Shown here: piece by piece, positions 32,061 through 45,040 of the stretch | How the letters are laid out: every line of letters begins with the position of its first letter | Position numbering within the stretch: position 1 is the first letter of the stretch | Assembly: GCA_021307315.1 (NCBI GenBank) | Contig: JAJSPD010000013.1 | Location: forward strand, 186,001 to 250,000 | Length of the DNA stretch: 64,000 bases | Reading direction: 5' to 3' | From: Bisporella sp. PMI_857 | Taxonomy: Eukaryota; Ascomycota; Leotiomycetes; Helotiales; Helotiaceae | The notes under the pieces: model-generated | What the model was told of the DNA's origin: nothing | Seen by the model: the letters and a program-made list of their open reading frames with translations, nothing else | The model's database searches: none | Made by a program: the position numbers and the translations under genes

Positions 32061-33555
32061 TCAAGTGACCCGCTTTGGTCTAGCATGCCAAAGTGCGATA
32101 ACCACAGCGCTGAAAAAGATGCAACTCCCTGTAAAGATGACCAGAGTCTTGTATCTACCAATTCCGTAGCCAGTCTTCTCAGTATAAGGCAGCAGCAGAG
32201 CAGCACTTATTGGTCCGGCGAGAATGTTGCCAATGCCCTGCACAAAGACCAGGATTGCATATGTCGCCACGGCAGCCGTAGGGTCATCACTTACCGCTTT
32301 GCCCATTGCAACCCGCATTGTGGTATAGCCATAAGCAAAGAACCCATACACAATACTAAACACAACAAGGGGAGCGAGAGAATGCGCTAAACCCCAGAAG
32401 GTCAAGCTTGCGATGGCCGATATGATTGAACATGTAACAGCAAGTATGCTCACAGAGATGTTCTTGTCTGACAAATACCCAAATGCAAACTGACCAAACA
32501 CCTGGGCGATGGACATCACAGCTAGAAGCAGAGCCCCCTGCGTAGGCAGCAGACCAATAGCCGCTGCATGCGATGGGAGGTACAACGGCGGGAAGAAGAA
32601 TCCGAGACCTTGTAAGAAAACCGAGAAGGAGAAGACCGAAAATAGCGGTTTTTTGAGGAAGTTCCAATTAGTTTTGGCCATGGCACTTTGTTCCGCAGGC
32701 GGCAAGCGACCTTTTAGAAGCGGGAGGAGCGGCCCTGTAAGCAGGACCATTGAAACTGCGATGGCACGAAGGGCGGTCTTATAGCCATATCTTTTGAGAA
32801 GAGCTTCGATGATGAAAGGCATGACCACGCCCGATGCGCCGGATGCAGCGGATATCATCCCGAAGGCCATTCCCTTCCTTGCGATCCACCATTCGTCGAC
32901 CATACTAACGATGGGATAGGTGAGGGTGACAAAACCCACGCCATACATTACCCCTTGGGTCGCGATGAGACCACCAAGAGTGTTAGTGAAAGAACCTGCA
33001 ATTAGCCCGCCAATGCAAATCGGCCATCCTACATAAATCTGTATCCTCTGATACTTTGGGAAGCGCCTTGCCGCCGTACTATTTCTGTCATCAGCACAGA
33101 TTTATCCTCATTAAGAAGAACAATTAACAAAACACCTGGGAATAGACTGAAGATAAATAAAAATATGGAAAGGGAAAACCCACGCAGCAAGAGGCGCCCC
33201 CAGATAAACCGATCCCTGGGCAATGGTGCCTATAAGCGCAATTTTGGGATCATTCTTGAACTTCGGCAGCTCAGAGTAATAGTTCTGGAAGACACCAAAC
33301 GATATTGGGAAGCCTGTCGAATTTTGTTAGCCTCAATCATCAACGTGTCGGCAAAGTAGAGGCGCCTTTACCCCATAACAGAGCCTCAAACACAAATGCG
33401 GCCAAGAGTAGTCTCCATGCCGCTAAGCCTCCATCAGCAGGCTTGAGTTGCTGCGTGTTCAGAGGCTCTTCTGACGAGTCTTGCCAGTTGGAGTTGGAGT
33501 TTGGGGTGCTTCTTTCGATGAGTTCAATAGCTCTGTTTGTTGTTGTGGAAGCCAT
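32061..33555 (-). CDS. MFS transporter, monocarboxylate-type
   Basis: Predicted 445-aa transporter of the fungal monocarboxylate porter-like MFS group, about 12 membrane segments. Exons 33555-33372, 33313-33184 and 33084-32061. Features: short polar N-terminus ending ADGGLAAWRLLLAAF, the usual opening of this group; then SFGVFQNYYSEL, QRIQIYVGWPICIGGL, and the WWIARKGMAFGMISAASGASG segment that corresponds to the conserved loop and fifth membrane helix. Size is normal. Substrates of the family include short-chain acids and riboflavin; the sequence does not tell which applies here. Second donor is GTGGGT. Neighbouring Zn2Cys6 regulator may act on it. Confidence 0.87.
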
Positions 33556-34053
33556 TTGACGGGATAGTTCCTTTCATGGCGGTTGGAACAATTCGCCCCT
33601 TCAATTAATGTTAACGTGTCTGATGGGACTTTTATAGAAAAGCAATCCACTGACTAGGGTCATCCACGCCCTTAGACGTACAAGTGGCCGTGCATATGGA
33701 TTGTGAGTTCTGCCAATCGCCTTTAGCGCCATATCGAACCGATGACCGGAGAGATAAACTCTACTCTATATCATATCCTTTCAATAGTGGGGTTTCTTAC
33801 CGTACACTTTATATATCTGAACCCCACTTTCAAAACTACAATAATGAATGCAGCATGAAAGTCCCATGATTTGTGTTTACACAGAAACCTACCTACCATG
33901 CCTACATGCACCATTGCTGTCCACTTACACACTAACTCTGTACACGCAATATTACCGTTTGCCTATCTCATATAATACAATGTTGTACATGTACATATGA
34001 AGTATTCAAACCCTCTAACTCCACGCTAAATGCAGATCCAATTATGCCCGATG
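33556..34053. other. Intergenic, nothing seen
   Basis: A 498-bp gap holding the MFS promoter on the left and the 3' end of the Mtc5-like gene on the right. No other feature is supported. Confidence 0.45.
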
Positions 34054-37000
34054 CTAACCGAGCCTCTCCTTCCTCAGACTGCTGGGTCTCTTCTTCCCAC
34101 CACTCATGCCCCAATCGCCGGTCCTCACCCGGCCAAATCTTTGACTGAGATTCGAGTATTGCCTGCTAATACCATTTCCGGGCGCTGGTTCCGACTCTTG
34201 CTGCCAATCCTCCTTCTCCGTACTATCCCAATCCTCTAGTCTCTCCGTCTCCTTCCCTTGTTTTGCATCAAGAGCACGCATTCGCTCGATTTGGCTCATC
34301 ATAACCTCCCAACTCTCAACAGTGGTATCGGACGCTTTCTTACCGCAGTCACAATCACAGCCGCCAGGACAATTTGTTTCGCCGTAGGAATGGTAATCAG
34401 CAAGACAATGCTCATGAGTAGCGCAACCGCAGGATAGGCACGGAGTATAGAGAGCGCTAATCGGCTCCATACAAATTGTACATCGCAGTTGACGCTGAAT
34501 TACCTTGCAGCGATTACAGCGACCTACTGCTCCTCCGCTCGTGCCTGAAGCAATGGGCTCAAGACGAAGGTCGTGTTTGAGACAATAGCCTGTCACATCG
34601 AGACCTAGCTCAGTCAGAGATTCCACAGGAGGTTGATATATGCCTTTCTTGCCGACGAGTATTGGCAATGGCGAAGAAGGCTCGTGAGTCAACGTGTGAG
34701 TCGACGTAGAGATGATGGATTCGACATGGGATTTGTTGTCTGGAATGTCAAATTCGATATCCTTCAGGCCATTAAATTTGAGTATTTCGAGTCGTGCTAG
34801 GGGGTGCCCCCAGTAATACAAAAGTTCTGCGTACGATTTTCTATAATTTGCGAACACCAGTGATTTCTTAGGGTCAAGCAATGGCGAACTCATGCAGCCT
34901 TCGTCATCGAATCTATTCTGATTCTCCAGCGTAAGGCTGATACCCGTACAAACAGTTTGCGGCACTATATTATTGTCATTTTCATCGTCTGAATATGCTG
35001 ATGTACTGGAAAGGAATTGCTCTTTGACACTACCAAGCACTGTTGTATTTCCCCACGTAATAGCACTAGAGCTTGCGAGAGAGCTGAGCATATGCTCGAC
35101 AGGACTGGGTCTCTTACGGCTGGGAGTGGGATTTGGGGGAGATGATGATATTGCGGTGAAAGGCCGAGAAAGACTTGCGGCAAAACTAGAAGCGAGACCA
35201 GAATTGGCGCGACGGAAGGACCGAGGGTTCTCCGGAGACGTTGATAGACTTTGAGTTTGTGAGTTTAGATATTCAGAGCTTGTCCGGTTCGACCTTAGAG
35301 GAGGGGTCTCTCCACAAGAATATGAATTTGATGCAGGATCACTCCCCCAAGTTTTACCCTCAGATGAACCAAAAGATCCGTAGTATCCAGACGGTGTTTG
35401 CGTTAATTTCGGCGTTGATACTGCCGAGGGTATTGGCGTTCTTTGGTACATACTCCAAGCCGCAGCGTTTGTGGGAAAATAATCCAAAGAAAAAGCTGGT
35501 GTCTTCAATGTCAAAGGAGTTTGTGGTTGGCTGATTTGTGTATCCATGTGCGCTGTTGTAGTATCTTGAGTAGCTGTTTCACTGAACACACACGACAACA
35601 TTGCTAACATTTGGACGTCCGCAATCTGCTCAAAATGCGCGAATAAGTCACCAATAAGCTGCACGGCAAGAGGATTAGTTCCCCACTTGACTCTCCCAGC
35701 TAAGATGTCTCGCCGGCCGAGATCATAAGACGTGTCAATACCGCTGTCCGAGCCGCTATCCGAATGATGGTGCTTCAAAGAATTCTTTGCGATCACAAGT
35801 ATAGGTTCGTGCCTATGGTTTTGATTTAGAACCTCGAGAGGGACTTCATTGTGCAACAGCATTGAAGCATATCTCCAAACGTCGGCTAGGTCGGAGAGAC
35901 CACGTAGATCCGAAACGCGTGCATTGTGTTCACAAACATCCGGACCTTCGCCGAAAATAGCATAATCTTCGGCAAGCTCAATCTTTGAAGGTAATAACGT
36001 GCTGAGATCATATATTAACAACCTGTTCTTAGGTTTAGAAGGGCGAGCTCGGCCTATACCAGTCCCGGTTCCTGTCCCAGTGTTTGTGTTCGTCCCTCCG
36101 GTGCTAGATCTCTGGGAGAAAATTGCAGAGGCTGCTTTCATTCCTGATCGCCGCGTGGTTCGGCGGAAGTAATTGGCCATAGGAAATGGGGCGACGCGAA
36201 ATGGCGTGGAGTCAGAATCGCTAGAAGACAACTCAGATTCTTCTGACAGTTCCGAGTCCTCTATACTTTCTGATGCCATAGAAGTTGCTATTGATATGGT
36301 TTTCACTCGCGGTACAGGTGAGCTGTTGTTATTCAGTCTTCCGAAGGATTCGAAAACGGGTTCTCCTTTCAATCGTGCATTGTTCCTTGTTGTTAGAGTC
36401 CCTAGAAGTGATTTGACTTTATCATCTTTAGGAGGAAAGAAGCACACAATCTTCCCAGCAGGAGAGAACCGGGCGCCACACAGCCTGGGCGTTGGAACAT
36501 TAGCGTTCCCACTCATTGCGTTAAGCATATCCTCATTCGCACTTGAGTCCAAGCCCTGTGGCATCATGGCAGAAGGACCAGGGGGGATATCAGCATCTTC
36601 ATCATCACTCGAGCTCTCATCCGCCAAGCCATCCAAATCATCATCGATGTCTCCAACATCAGCAAAGAATGTGGTGCTTGCTTCCAAGTCAACCTCTCCA
36701 AGAAGGTAGCTAAGAGCTCCCTCGAGGCAGCCTTTCTTGTGAGGAACATGATTAAAGGCTACTTGCTGAACTTCGCGCTTTAACCGGTGGTAGACAGCTT
36801 CCGACATTAGTGATGTTTTTCCTAGGGTAAAAGTAGGAGCCTTGTCCGGGTATTGATCAGGAAATGATACAGTGACTTTAATGAAGATAGAGTTGCCATC
36901 TTCTCCCCAGGGTCCATTCATAGAAGCTTCGACTACTTTCTTGTCCATATTCACATTTTCGAAGGTGATCTTTGGAAGCTTGTCGTGGATTCGAATAATC

Positions 37001-38545
37001 TCATCATGCAGAGATTCTGGCGCGTCCCACTCGCCATCATCAAGACTGCTCAGATCAGGATTCAGAAGAGAATGTCGCCTGGTGGATGGTTTATGTGGCG
37101 TCGCCTCACCTATTGGTTTGCTAAACTTGATCCCACTCATCCACCCAATTTGCTTTTGATTTGCTTCTGGCAAGTTGGCCTTCTCCTTACTCTTCGTGGC
37201 CGGCGCTCGGATTATCATGTGGGTACGAGTCGAATTTGGTAAAGTCATTTTCCTCATACCTGCACTCAGTGCACTAACTTTCATCCCAGAGCTTCCAGGT
37301 CGTGGACCTGTGATGGTTGCATTCTTTTTGTCTGTTGGTGTATGCTCGACATTTCGAAAAGTCTTATAGACGGCACCTTTACGAGTAAGATTTAATTTGT
37401 CGAGAACTTGAGCCCCTTTGACATGACCAACACCTTGAAGCACCGAGGGATCAACGTTGTGTAAATGTAACTGCCGGTCTTCTCCCCACGTTACCAGCTG
37501 GAACTCTCGATTATCTATCCCATGATCCGTAATGCCACCTCGAGACCTCCACAGGAATTCCTTGACCTTATATTCTCCATGACCGGAGAACACTTTCACG
37601 GGCTCAGCTTTCGAGCTTCTATCCTCAGGAGCTTCCGCGCGACGATCATATAGATGAAGCTGACCAGGAGTGTCTTGCGGCATAGCTAATAATCCCCAAC
37701 CGAACGGAGTATGCCGAGCGCGCCATACGGGAAAGTCAGTTCGAATAATGCGCTCGGGTTCATCCAGCTCATTTCCATAATCCCATAATTTGATCGTCTT
37801 GTCTAAAGAACAGGTAACTACCCCAGTGCTCCTGAATCGATTCCAGTCCACACCATAAATCTTTGATTCATGAGCGTTAATGGACCTCAATGGTGTTGCG
37901 CCCTTCCTATCATCCCAGATGCGTAGCCACCTGTCGTGAGTTGAAGCCAGGATATGTGAATCCTGACGATTATACTTGACTTGTGTGGCCCCTGCAAACC
38001 AGTCGCAAAAAGTAAGAGCAGGTGTTCTTGGACGTCGCAAGTCCCAGCAATGTACATAGCCATCCACAGCACATGTGGCAAGAATATCAGGATGATGCGC
38101 CGAGAAATTAATATCTGTGATAGCTCTCGAATGGCCCCGAAGTGTGTGCTCAATCGCGCCTTGAGCGCCGTCCTCATGCATATTCAAATTCCATACCAGT
38201 GCCTTCTGATTTGCAGTGCTCACAACCCAGTAGTCCCGTACCGCGAATGGTGACCATTGCACATCCGCCACAAGCCATGTAAGACCATGGCGAAGATGGC
38301 GCGGTGGATTTAATGGGGAATCGAGATCGATGATATCAAGGCCATCAGTTCTGGATACGTTTAGAGAGATATTAAAGGACAAGCAGGAGAGATAGTACGC
38401 ACGATGCAAGCGCGACGTCGCGCCCAGACGGAGAGATCGAGGCAGAGCCAACTTTGCGATCTACAAAAATAGATACATCGGCTTCGAATGTGTTGCTGTC
38501 ATGGGCGGACTTGATAGTCTTGCCTTTCTTCGACTCCTCCATCAT
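34054..38545 (-). CDS. MTC5: SEACAT subunit Mtc5/Sea3 (WDR59 homologue)
   Basis: Large scaffold protein of the SEA/GATOR complex on vacuole membranes, which controls TORC1 in response to amino acids. Exons 38545-38403 and 38350-34054 give 1479 aa. The first exon, in a different frame from the long open frame, supplies VGSASISPSGRDVALAS, which joins to TDGLDIIDLDSPLNPP; without it the first WD repeat would be broken. Domains in order: WD40 propeller at about 45-345, RWD domain at about 495-600 (PWGEDGNSIFIKVTVSFP, DQYPDKAPTF), long low-complexity middle, and a C-terminal RING-like zinc domain at about 1326-1386 with CNRC, CTIC, CLSCGC and HEHC. This order matches Mtc5/WDR59. Head-to-head with the UBC13 gene. 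Confidence 0.93.
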
Positions 38546-39124
38546 TTTCGCAACTTAGAATCCTCATCTCTTACCAGAAGCCATGAACGGGGATCTTGTA
38601 CTCCAAGCAACTCCACTGTGCACTGCGCAAATTACGCCATATCTTCCTCGAAACTGCAGATAACCAAAGAGTATCTTCTGGCCATTCATCAACCGATATA
38701 GACTGCGATAATGTCCCTCAAGAAGGGAGGATGGTAGTATTCAATTCTAGCTTAAGCTCAGAGGACCGCAATGTCCAAATACAGCTAGAGCTGCCAAGCG
38801 CGGGGCACGGTGCCGGTTGAACATTCTTGCGCCCATCATCATCGAAGCCTTGCTTCAGCTTCTGTAACCCCTCAAAGATAGCTAGATCAGCCTTTGAAAT
38901 CTACAAGGGTTCTGACGGACAATTTTGCGAATCATATCCCTCGATATTTTGAGTCTGACAGTCCTGTCCTTAGGACTTGTCTCTAGGCCTCTCTGATTCT
39001 GAAGAATCTCCGCACGGCTGTAAATCCCCATTCCACACCTCTTCGTAGGATATCTCTGCGACCGATATATTACGGCATATAAACGTCAAAGGGACAACAT
39101 AGCTCCTCTCACCAACTATCTGAC
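38546..39124. promoter_or_regulatory. Divergent promoter region, MTC5 and UBC13
   Basis: A 579-bp gap between head-to-head conserved genes. Both promoters must be here. Short plus-strand frames at 38501-38820 are not conserved-looking and are not called. Confidence 0.55.
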
Positions 39125-39754
39125 ATGGCGTTACCAAAGCGAATTATCAAGGAGACTGAGAGGTTAATGGCAGAACCGTGAGCAAACAACTGCAGCATCC
39201 CACACAAAAGAATTTATTGAGCACATTCTGATAGCATATATGCAGTGTTCCAGGTATCAGTGCTGTTCCTCATGAGGATAATTTGCGATATTTCGATGTT
39301 TCCATACATGGCCCTAGCCAGTCACCATATGAAGGCACGCAGACGAACCCGCTTGTACAGCGCGCACACGACTAATAGATATATTAGGAGGTATCTTCAA
39401 GCTTGAGCTATTTCTGCCGGACGATTATCCTATGACGCCACCCAAGATCCGGTTCTTAACCAAAATATACCACCCCAATATCGACAAACTTGGTCGCATA
39501 TGTTTAGATGTTCTGAAGAGTACGTTTCCGTTGCCACTAACCAAGATATATAAAAATGCGTTACTGACGGGACCACAGGCAACTGGTCCCCTGCACTCCA
39601 GATTCGTACTATTCTACTTTCCATCCAAGCTCTCCTTGGAGCTCCAAATCCAGATGACCCACTTGCGGCAGATGTTGCGAAGAGGTGGAAGGAGGACGAG
39701 CCAGCGGCCATCGCAACCGCTAAGGAGTGGACCAAGACTCATGCGATCTCATAG
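39125..39754 (+). CDS. UBC13: Ubiquitin-conjugating enzyme E2, Ubc13 type
   Basis: Ubiquitin-conjugating enzyme that, with an Mms2/Uev1-type partner, makes Lys63-linked chains in post-replication DNA repair. Exons 39125-39177, 39246-39334, 39388-39519 and 39579-39754 give 149 aa, the typical length. The N-terminus [19 protein letters not shown], the HPN motif at 76-78 and the catalytic Cys86 in GRICLDVLK are all present, and the C-terminal part has [18 protein letters not shown], as in Ubc13/UBE2N. The second intron (39335-39387) starts with GC; a GT alternative at 39354 would break the frame. The first acceptor is at 39245, not the nearby CAG at 39252, because only the former restores EPVPGIS. 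Confidence 0.95.
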
Positions 39755-42142
39755 TCTAAGGCGTTGTGGTAGTATATTTGGCATATACAGAGCATGGAGA
39801 GAATTGTAGTGGTGGATGGAGGGGCAAATGGGAACAGCGACACAGACAGAACAAGGAGCAGAATCAGCCTCAAGTTCACACCTGAGAACTGATTTATTTG
39901 CGGGCGTTGGGTTGGGGGACTTGCTCATAGATTTTGCGACACTCTAGTAGCCATAAGCGTAACGAAGCATTCACGAAATACTTCCCAGCTTGTCTTTATG
40001 TTTAGCCTGGTCTCAGCTTATGTCGATTGTGCCATCAAGAGCGCAGAAACGATTCTACAAAGTTTCGTCAGAGTTTGTTTCCATGCTTCGTGTCATATAT
40101 AACCGTTAGATGAATAGCCACAAGATATCAGGCGAGATACTAGTGTCTTAGGTAAGCGCTTGTTTGCTGACTGTTCTTGTCAGATTCTTTCTACTCCCTT
40201 TCCTTCCTTCCTTCGAAGCAAAAGTCCAGCTCTGCGTCCAGGGCAATAAAAGCTGAACAAGTGGACGATACAAACGACAATTTGTTAACCCTTGTCGCAT
40301 CATCTCCTGCACGCGAGCGTTACACAAGGCATCCGAACCCAAGCACATATCAACGGTACTATTTGGCCACGTACATAGCGGGGGGCCTCCTTACGCTGCA
40401 GAATCCCAGGAACACTTTCTTCGAGATATCAAATGCAAGGGCTCGAGTTTGTTAAGTCCTGGGGGGGGGCTTCCGAGATATCATCGTCAGAGGGGCGAGA
40501 CTCGAGAACGTGGCTCCCTGGGGCGAACATGTATGCGATCCCATTCGTATGATCGACAACACACCCTCCACTGGTCCGTTCCATCCCATCTGGGTTTTTG
40601 TTTCCCTGGCTACGACTGGCAGTAGTGGACACTACCGGTAATTCTATGGTCAGAAGCTTTAAGCCAAACCTCGGACCACCGAGGTGTTTGTTCTCAGAAT
40701 CCCACCGCCATGGTTCCTGCAATGGATACCCTCTCGCTAGATACACCATGGATTATCTTGCTATCCGACAGCCGAGAGTGTCGTTTTCTTTTCTGTATGC
40801 TCCCTCTCGAGAGACAAAGTTTATTCTTCTTTAGGTTCGGATATCCAGTCAAGAGCAGCATGGGCTGTCCGTATGCCCGAGACAGAGGCGCAGGAGACAC
40901 CGTGACAGCAGAAGACTAGCCGGTCTGGACACCTAGTACTGCCACCTGTAGACGATCCCTAAGATGAAAGTTGCGCGTCTTGTGCTGAACGTTATCTTTT
41001 GGGAAATCTCCTTTCGGCCACGCTAGTTCGTGGGCTGGGCTTGGCCACTACGGAATGGGGGGGCAGCTTAGCACTCCATCCCGCCCCCAGAATCGATCCC
41101 ACATGCCCATTGTTAGCGTTACAGTAGACTACTATGCTGCATATATATGGAACCCACACAGATCTGCCCTGCTTCCATCACTTTTGATTCCACTATCTCG
41201 CTTATATTTCTATGGGGCGGCTGTCATTCTCTCATTCATTGTTTTGTGTTTATGTTGTTGATCTTGTTGGTGATGATGACGACGATGATAATTTGGTCAG
41301 TCATTACGGTATCGGGAAATAATAATGGGTGACTGACTCGCTGCAAGGAAAAGGTCTCTTATAGTTACATGACTGCCAGATCAAATCAAGTCAATGGACC
41401 GGATGCATGTTTGGTTCGCAGCGCGTACGAGGACAAGGGCAAGTCTACGGCTTGAACCATTAAAATCATTTGGAATCGCCGTAGTAGGAAGTTCCTAAGC
41501 TAGTCTACTGTAGGGCTAGATGTTGGGGAATTCTACTGTTCTCTACTGGCACAATTACTGTACTGTGCTACTGTACTACGGTAAGTACTAGGGAGCAATA
41601 TCAACCACCCATGGGCATGGTTCCCTGGACTGACTAGGAAACCCCGCATCTGCCATTTACGCAAAAAAGTTTGAAAACGGTCATCTTACCTCGGAGCTTC
41701 TTCTGACTTGTCGGATTCTCTCTCTGTTGGTTGGGTGGGTGCTATCGAATCACACGACTGCAATAGCCCGGCTGTTTCTTTTATATTTTTAATAGTGTGT
41801 GTTTTCGTTCATGTGTTTTTCCCTTTCTCGCCCAGCGAAACAAAAACGCCATTTTATTGATTGCCAATTTCCTGGGGTTCGCTTCCGTTCCCGCCTCCAA
41901 GCTTGGCCATTGCTCGGCATTGCTCGGCGCTTGAGTTTTAGCTTTTGATCGCTTGCTTAAGAATTCCTTATATCAAGTGACTTCATCCCCCTTCGACTAC
42001 ACCACTACATCTTGTTCGCGCCGGGAAAAAAAAAAAAAAAAAAAGAAAGTAAAAGACATAGTATAAAAAACGTGTCGCATTTCCCTCCCCTCGCTCCCCT
42101 GCGCCATTAGTTGAGATAAACTATCCACCACCCGTCATAATA
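39755..42142. other. Long intergenic region upstream of MFS exporter
   Basis: About 2.4 kb without a supported gene, the longest such gap beside a clear gene. The last 400 bp upstream of the exporter is pyrimidine-rich, with an A-rich tract (A18) at about 42027-42044, as in many fungal leaders. A short repeat GGCCATTGCTC/GGCATTGCTCGGC occurs near 41905-41930. The long gap could hold a complex promoter or a non-coding transcript. Confidence 0.45.
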
Positions 42143-44318
42143 ATGTCGACGGAGCAGGCGCCTCCAACCCCCGAGCACTCGTCGCTCGACAAGGAGGCGA
42201 CCGAACATGCTGACAATCTCGATAATATTCGAACAATTTCAAGGGTTCCCGGCAATAAGAACTATTATGAGAAGGATGGCTTGAGGACTTATGGCGACGA
42301 CGAGGACCATGATCATGAACCTCCCGTAAGCTACGCGTCGCTTGTTTTCATGCGCGAGACCACTTGACATGCTAACACGAGCAGTTGACCTTTACACGCT
42401 TCATGAGCTTGCTCGCAATGGCCTTTCTCTGGACCGGATCTCAAATTCCAGTTTATCTCTTTGGTTTGTACCCTACCAGATAATGCTTTCTTTTGGAGAG
42501 GTCTGACTAGCAAATCTAGGCGGTGTTCCTCCGTATATCTATGCTGATCTTGGTGGCACTGATCGATGGTATGTTTTTGGAGGACTTCTTTTTTGGTTTT
42601 TGTTTTTTTGTCGCTCCAACAGTTTTGCTAACGTGCTCAGGGTTTGGTTTGTGCTTGCCAACCTCCTGGCTCTGGCCGCGGTTTGCCCATTTGTGGGAGC
42701 CCTGTCTGACCTGATTGGCCGTCGATATGTTGCAATTATCGGCGCATCTTTCATTGTGCTTGGAATGATTGTTTGTTCTACGGCACATACCATGAACACC
42801 TTTATCGGTAAGTTTACATCCGTGTACACCATGTGCAAGCTTGCGTGACCTAATACATTTTAGCTGGCATGGCACTTGCGGGGGCAGGGGCAGGAGTGAA
42901 TGAGCTTACAGCACTTGCCGTCACCTCTGAACTGGCACCAACTAATAAGAGAGGCACATACGTCGCGGTACTGGTCTTTACCATTCTCCCATTCTGCCCT
43001 TCCGTTCTCTGGGCTCAATTGATTGCTTACCATTCAACCTGGAGATACATCGGTCTGTTCTGCGGTGTCTGGGCTTTTATCGGTCTCGTGATGACAGCTG
43101 TCTTCTACTTCCCGCCACCGCGAATTAACTCGCTTGGCCTTTCTAATAAAGAGATCATCGAACAAATCGATTTTGTTGGTGGCTTCTTGTCGATTGCGGG
43201 CATGATTCTATTTATTGCAGGACTCCTCTGGGGAGGCTACCAGGTAAGCTTATGACCCAGTTCCCCTCGAATTCTTCCTAACCATGCCGCAGTATGCATG
43301 GACATCGGCTCACGTGCTTGTTCCTCTCATTCTTGGAGGTCTTCTTCTTATCGCGTTCGGAGTCTGGGAGGTGTATGGTGCTAAATACCCAATGTTCCCC
43401 AAGCGTCTCAAGAAAGACCCACGCATTCTTGCCCTCACATTGGTTATCACGTTCATCTCAGGAGCCAACTTCTTCTCTGTTATACTGTTCTGGCCTACTC
43501 AGGCTTTCAACGTCTATGGACACGATCCAGTTGGTGTTGGCATTCGTGGTCTTCCTATCGGATTCTCCATTCTAGTCGGGGCATGTGTTGTACTTTGGTA
43601 AGTTGACCTAGACCTCCACAGAATTCACCCAAAACGTATCAATAGCTAATTATTTCCAGGCTCCTCTCGGTCTTCCGCGGCGGTAATCGCATGCTCATGA
43701 TCGTCTCCTCCTCTATGATGACTGCAGGCTGTGGTGCGCTCGCGGCCGCCCGCCTTGACAACCTAAACGCAGTTTACGGTATCCTGTAAGTATAATACCT
43801 TATTACTGAATTAACAAATGCTAACAGAGGTTAGTGTCGTTGCGGGCCTCGGTATCGGCGGCATCGTTGTCCCCGCCTCGATTATCACAACCATCATTTG
43901 CCCTGATGACCTCATCGCAACCGTTGCGGCCCTCACGCTCGCCATCCGCGTCATCGGCGGCGCTATCGGCTATACCATCTACTACAACGTGTTCCTAAAC
44001 CGCTTCGTCCCGCGCCTCACAAAGAACATGATCCAAGTCGCCATAGACCACCAGATCTACCTCCCCGACACAATCCGCCATGCCGCCGAGCTAACTGGCG
44101 CCTCACTCATCGACGAGATCCTGCATCTCCCCGGCATCGACGGCAACGTGACCACCTGGCAGGCGTTCGTGCGGGCCGGCCAGGAGAGCTACGCGGCTTC
44201 CTATCCGTATGTCTATTACACAAGCATTGCTTTTGGCGTCGTTTCCATTCTCGCCAGCGTGTTCCTGGGTGATATCAGCAAGTACATGGATGATCATGTT
44301 GCGGTGGTGATTCACTAG
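42143..44318 (+). CDS. TRI12-type MFS exporter
   Basis: Predicted 590-aa efflux pump of the TRI12 family within MFS, 14 membrane segments expected; relatives export trichothecenes, other metabolites or siderophores. Exons 42143-42325, 42385-42463, 42520-42568, 42641-42807, 42864-43243, 43293-43597, 43660-43785 and 43835-44318, all joins in frame. Marks: GVPPYIYADLGGTDRWVW at the first membrane segment, GALSDLIGRRYVAIIGAS (the A-like loop motif of MFS), ELAPTNKRGTYVA, and LGIGGIVVPASIITTIICPDDLIAT near segment 11. The last acceptor is the second AG, at 43834, because the nearer one gives a stop. No metabolite cluster is near, so the cargo is unknown. Confidence 0.9.
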
Positions 44319-45040
44319 CTTGTTATTTATCAGATGCAAAAAAAAAAGAAGACGCGGGGGAAACGTTAATGTTTATATTGCTTGGTTGTTCAGTGTATCT
44401 ACAATGCTTGGGCTTGGCAGTTCGAATAGCTCGGCCCTGTAGCTAGCTAGCATAACAGCTTCCAATTCATTGATGTAAAAAGCAAAAGAAAAAAGGTGTA
44501 CAACGTCTCGTCTCGTCCCGTACGCTCACCTATCTATCTATTCACTTATCCATTAACATCCTCTTATCCTATATTACATCACATTTTCACTACCTCTTAC
44601 CTCGCAAAGGCATATCTCCGCTCATCATATCTCCGCTCATCATAAGATTAAATCACCGTGCAAGGCAGATGAAAGATAAATCAAGATAGTGGGGGCCCAA
44701 AAAAAAAGGGGGGTTGAATCTCGCTACGCTATATACTATTTTCTCATACATAACTTCTATCTACCACTTTTTTTTTTTCTTCCATCCTTCGCTAAATCCT
44801 GCTGCATGCATACAAAAGAAGAAGAAGAAGAAGAAGAAAACAACTGAAAAAAAAAAAGGGGGGGGGGGAAGGGGGGGACGTCCCATCTGACATCTAAACA
44901 TCTAAACTGCTAACTGCATACATACTCATACTCATACTCATACATGAATAGGTATGTTATGGTTTTCCAACCCGTCACCCACCCGAATGAAGAAGAAGGA
45001 AAAGATGATGAGAAACGGGGAAAAGGCACAGGCAGCGTTT
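44319..45040. other. Convergent intergenic with simple repeats
   Basis: 3' ends of the MFS exporter and the oxysterol-binding protein gene. Contains a duplicated ATCTCCGCTCATCAT near 44613-44642, a GAA triplet run at about 44816-44837 and A and G homopolymers at 44845-44877. Confidence 0.6.

Noticed and set aside
36173..36709. A 178-codon plus-strand frame inside the MTC5 gene
   Set aside because: Antisense shadow of the Ser/Asp-rich middle part of the conserved minus-strand protein.
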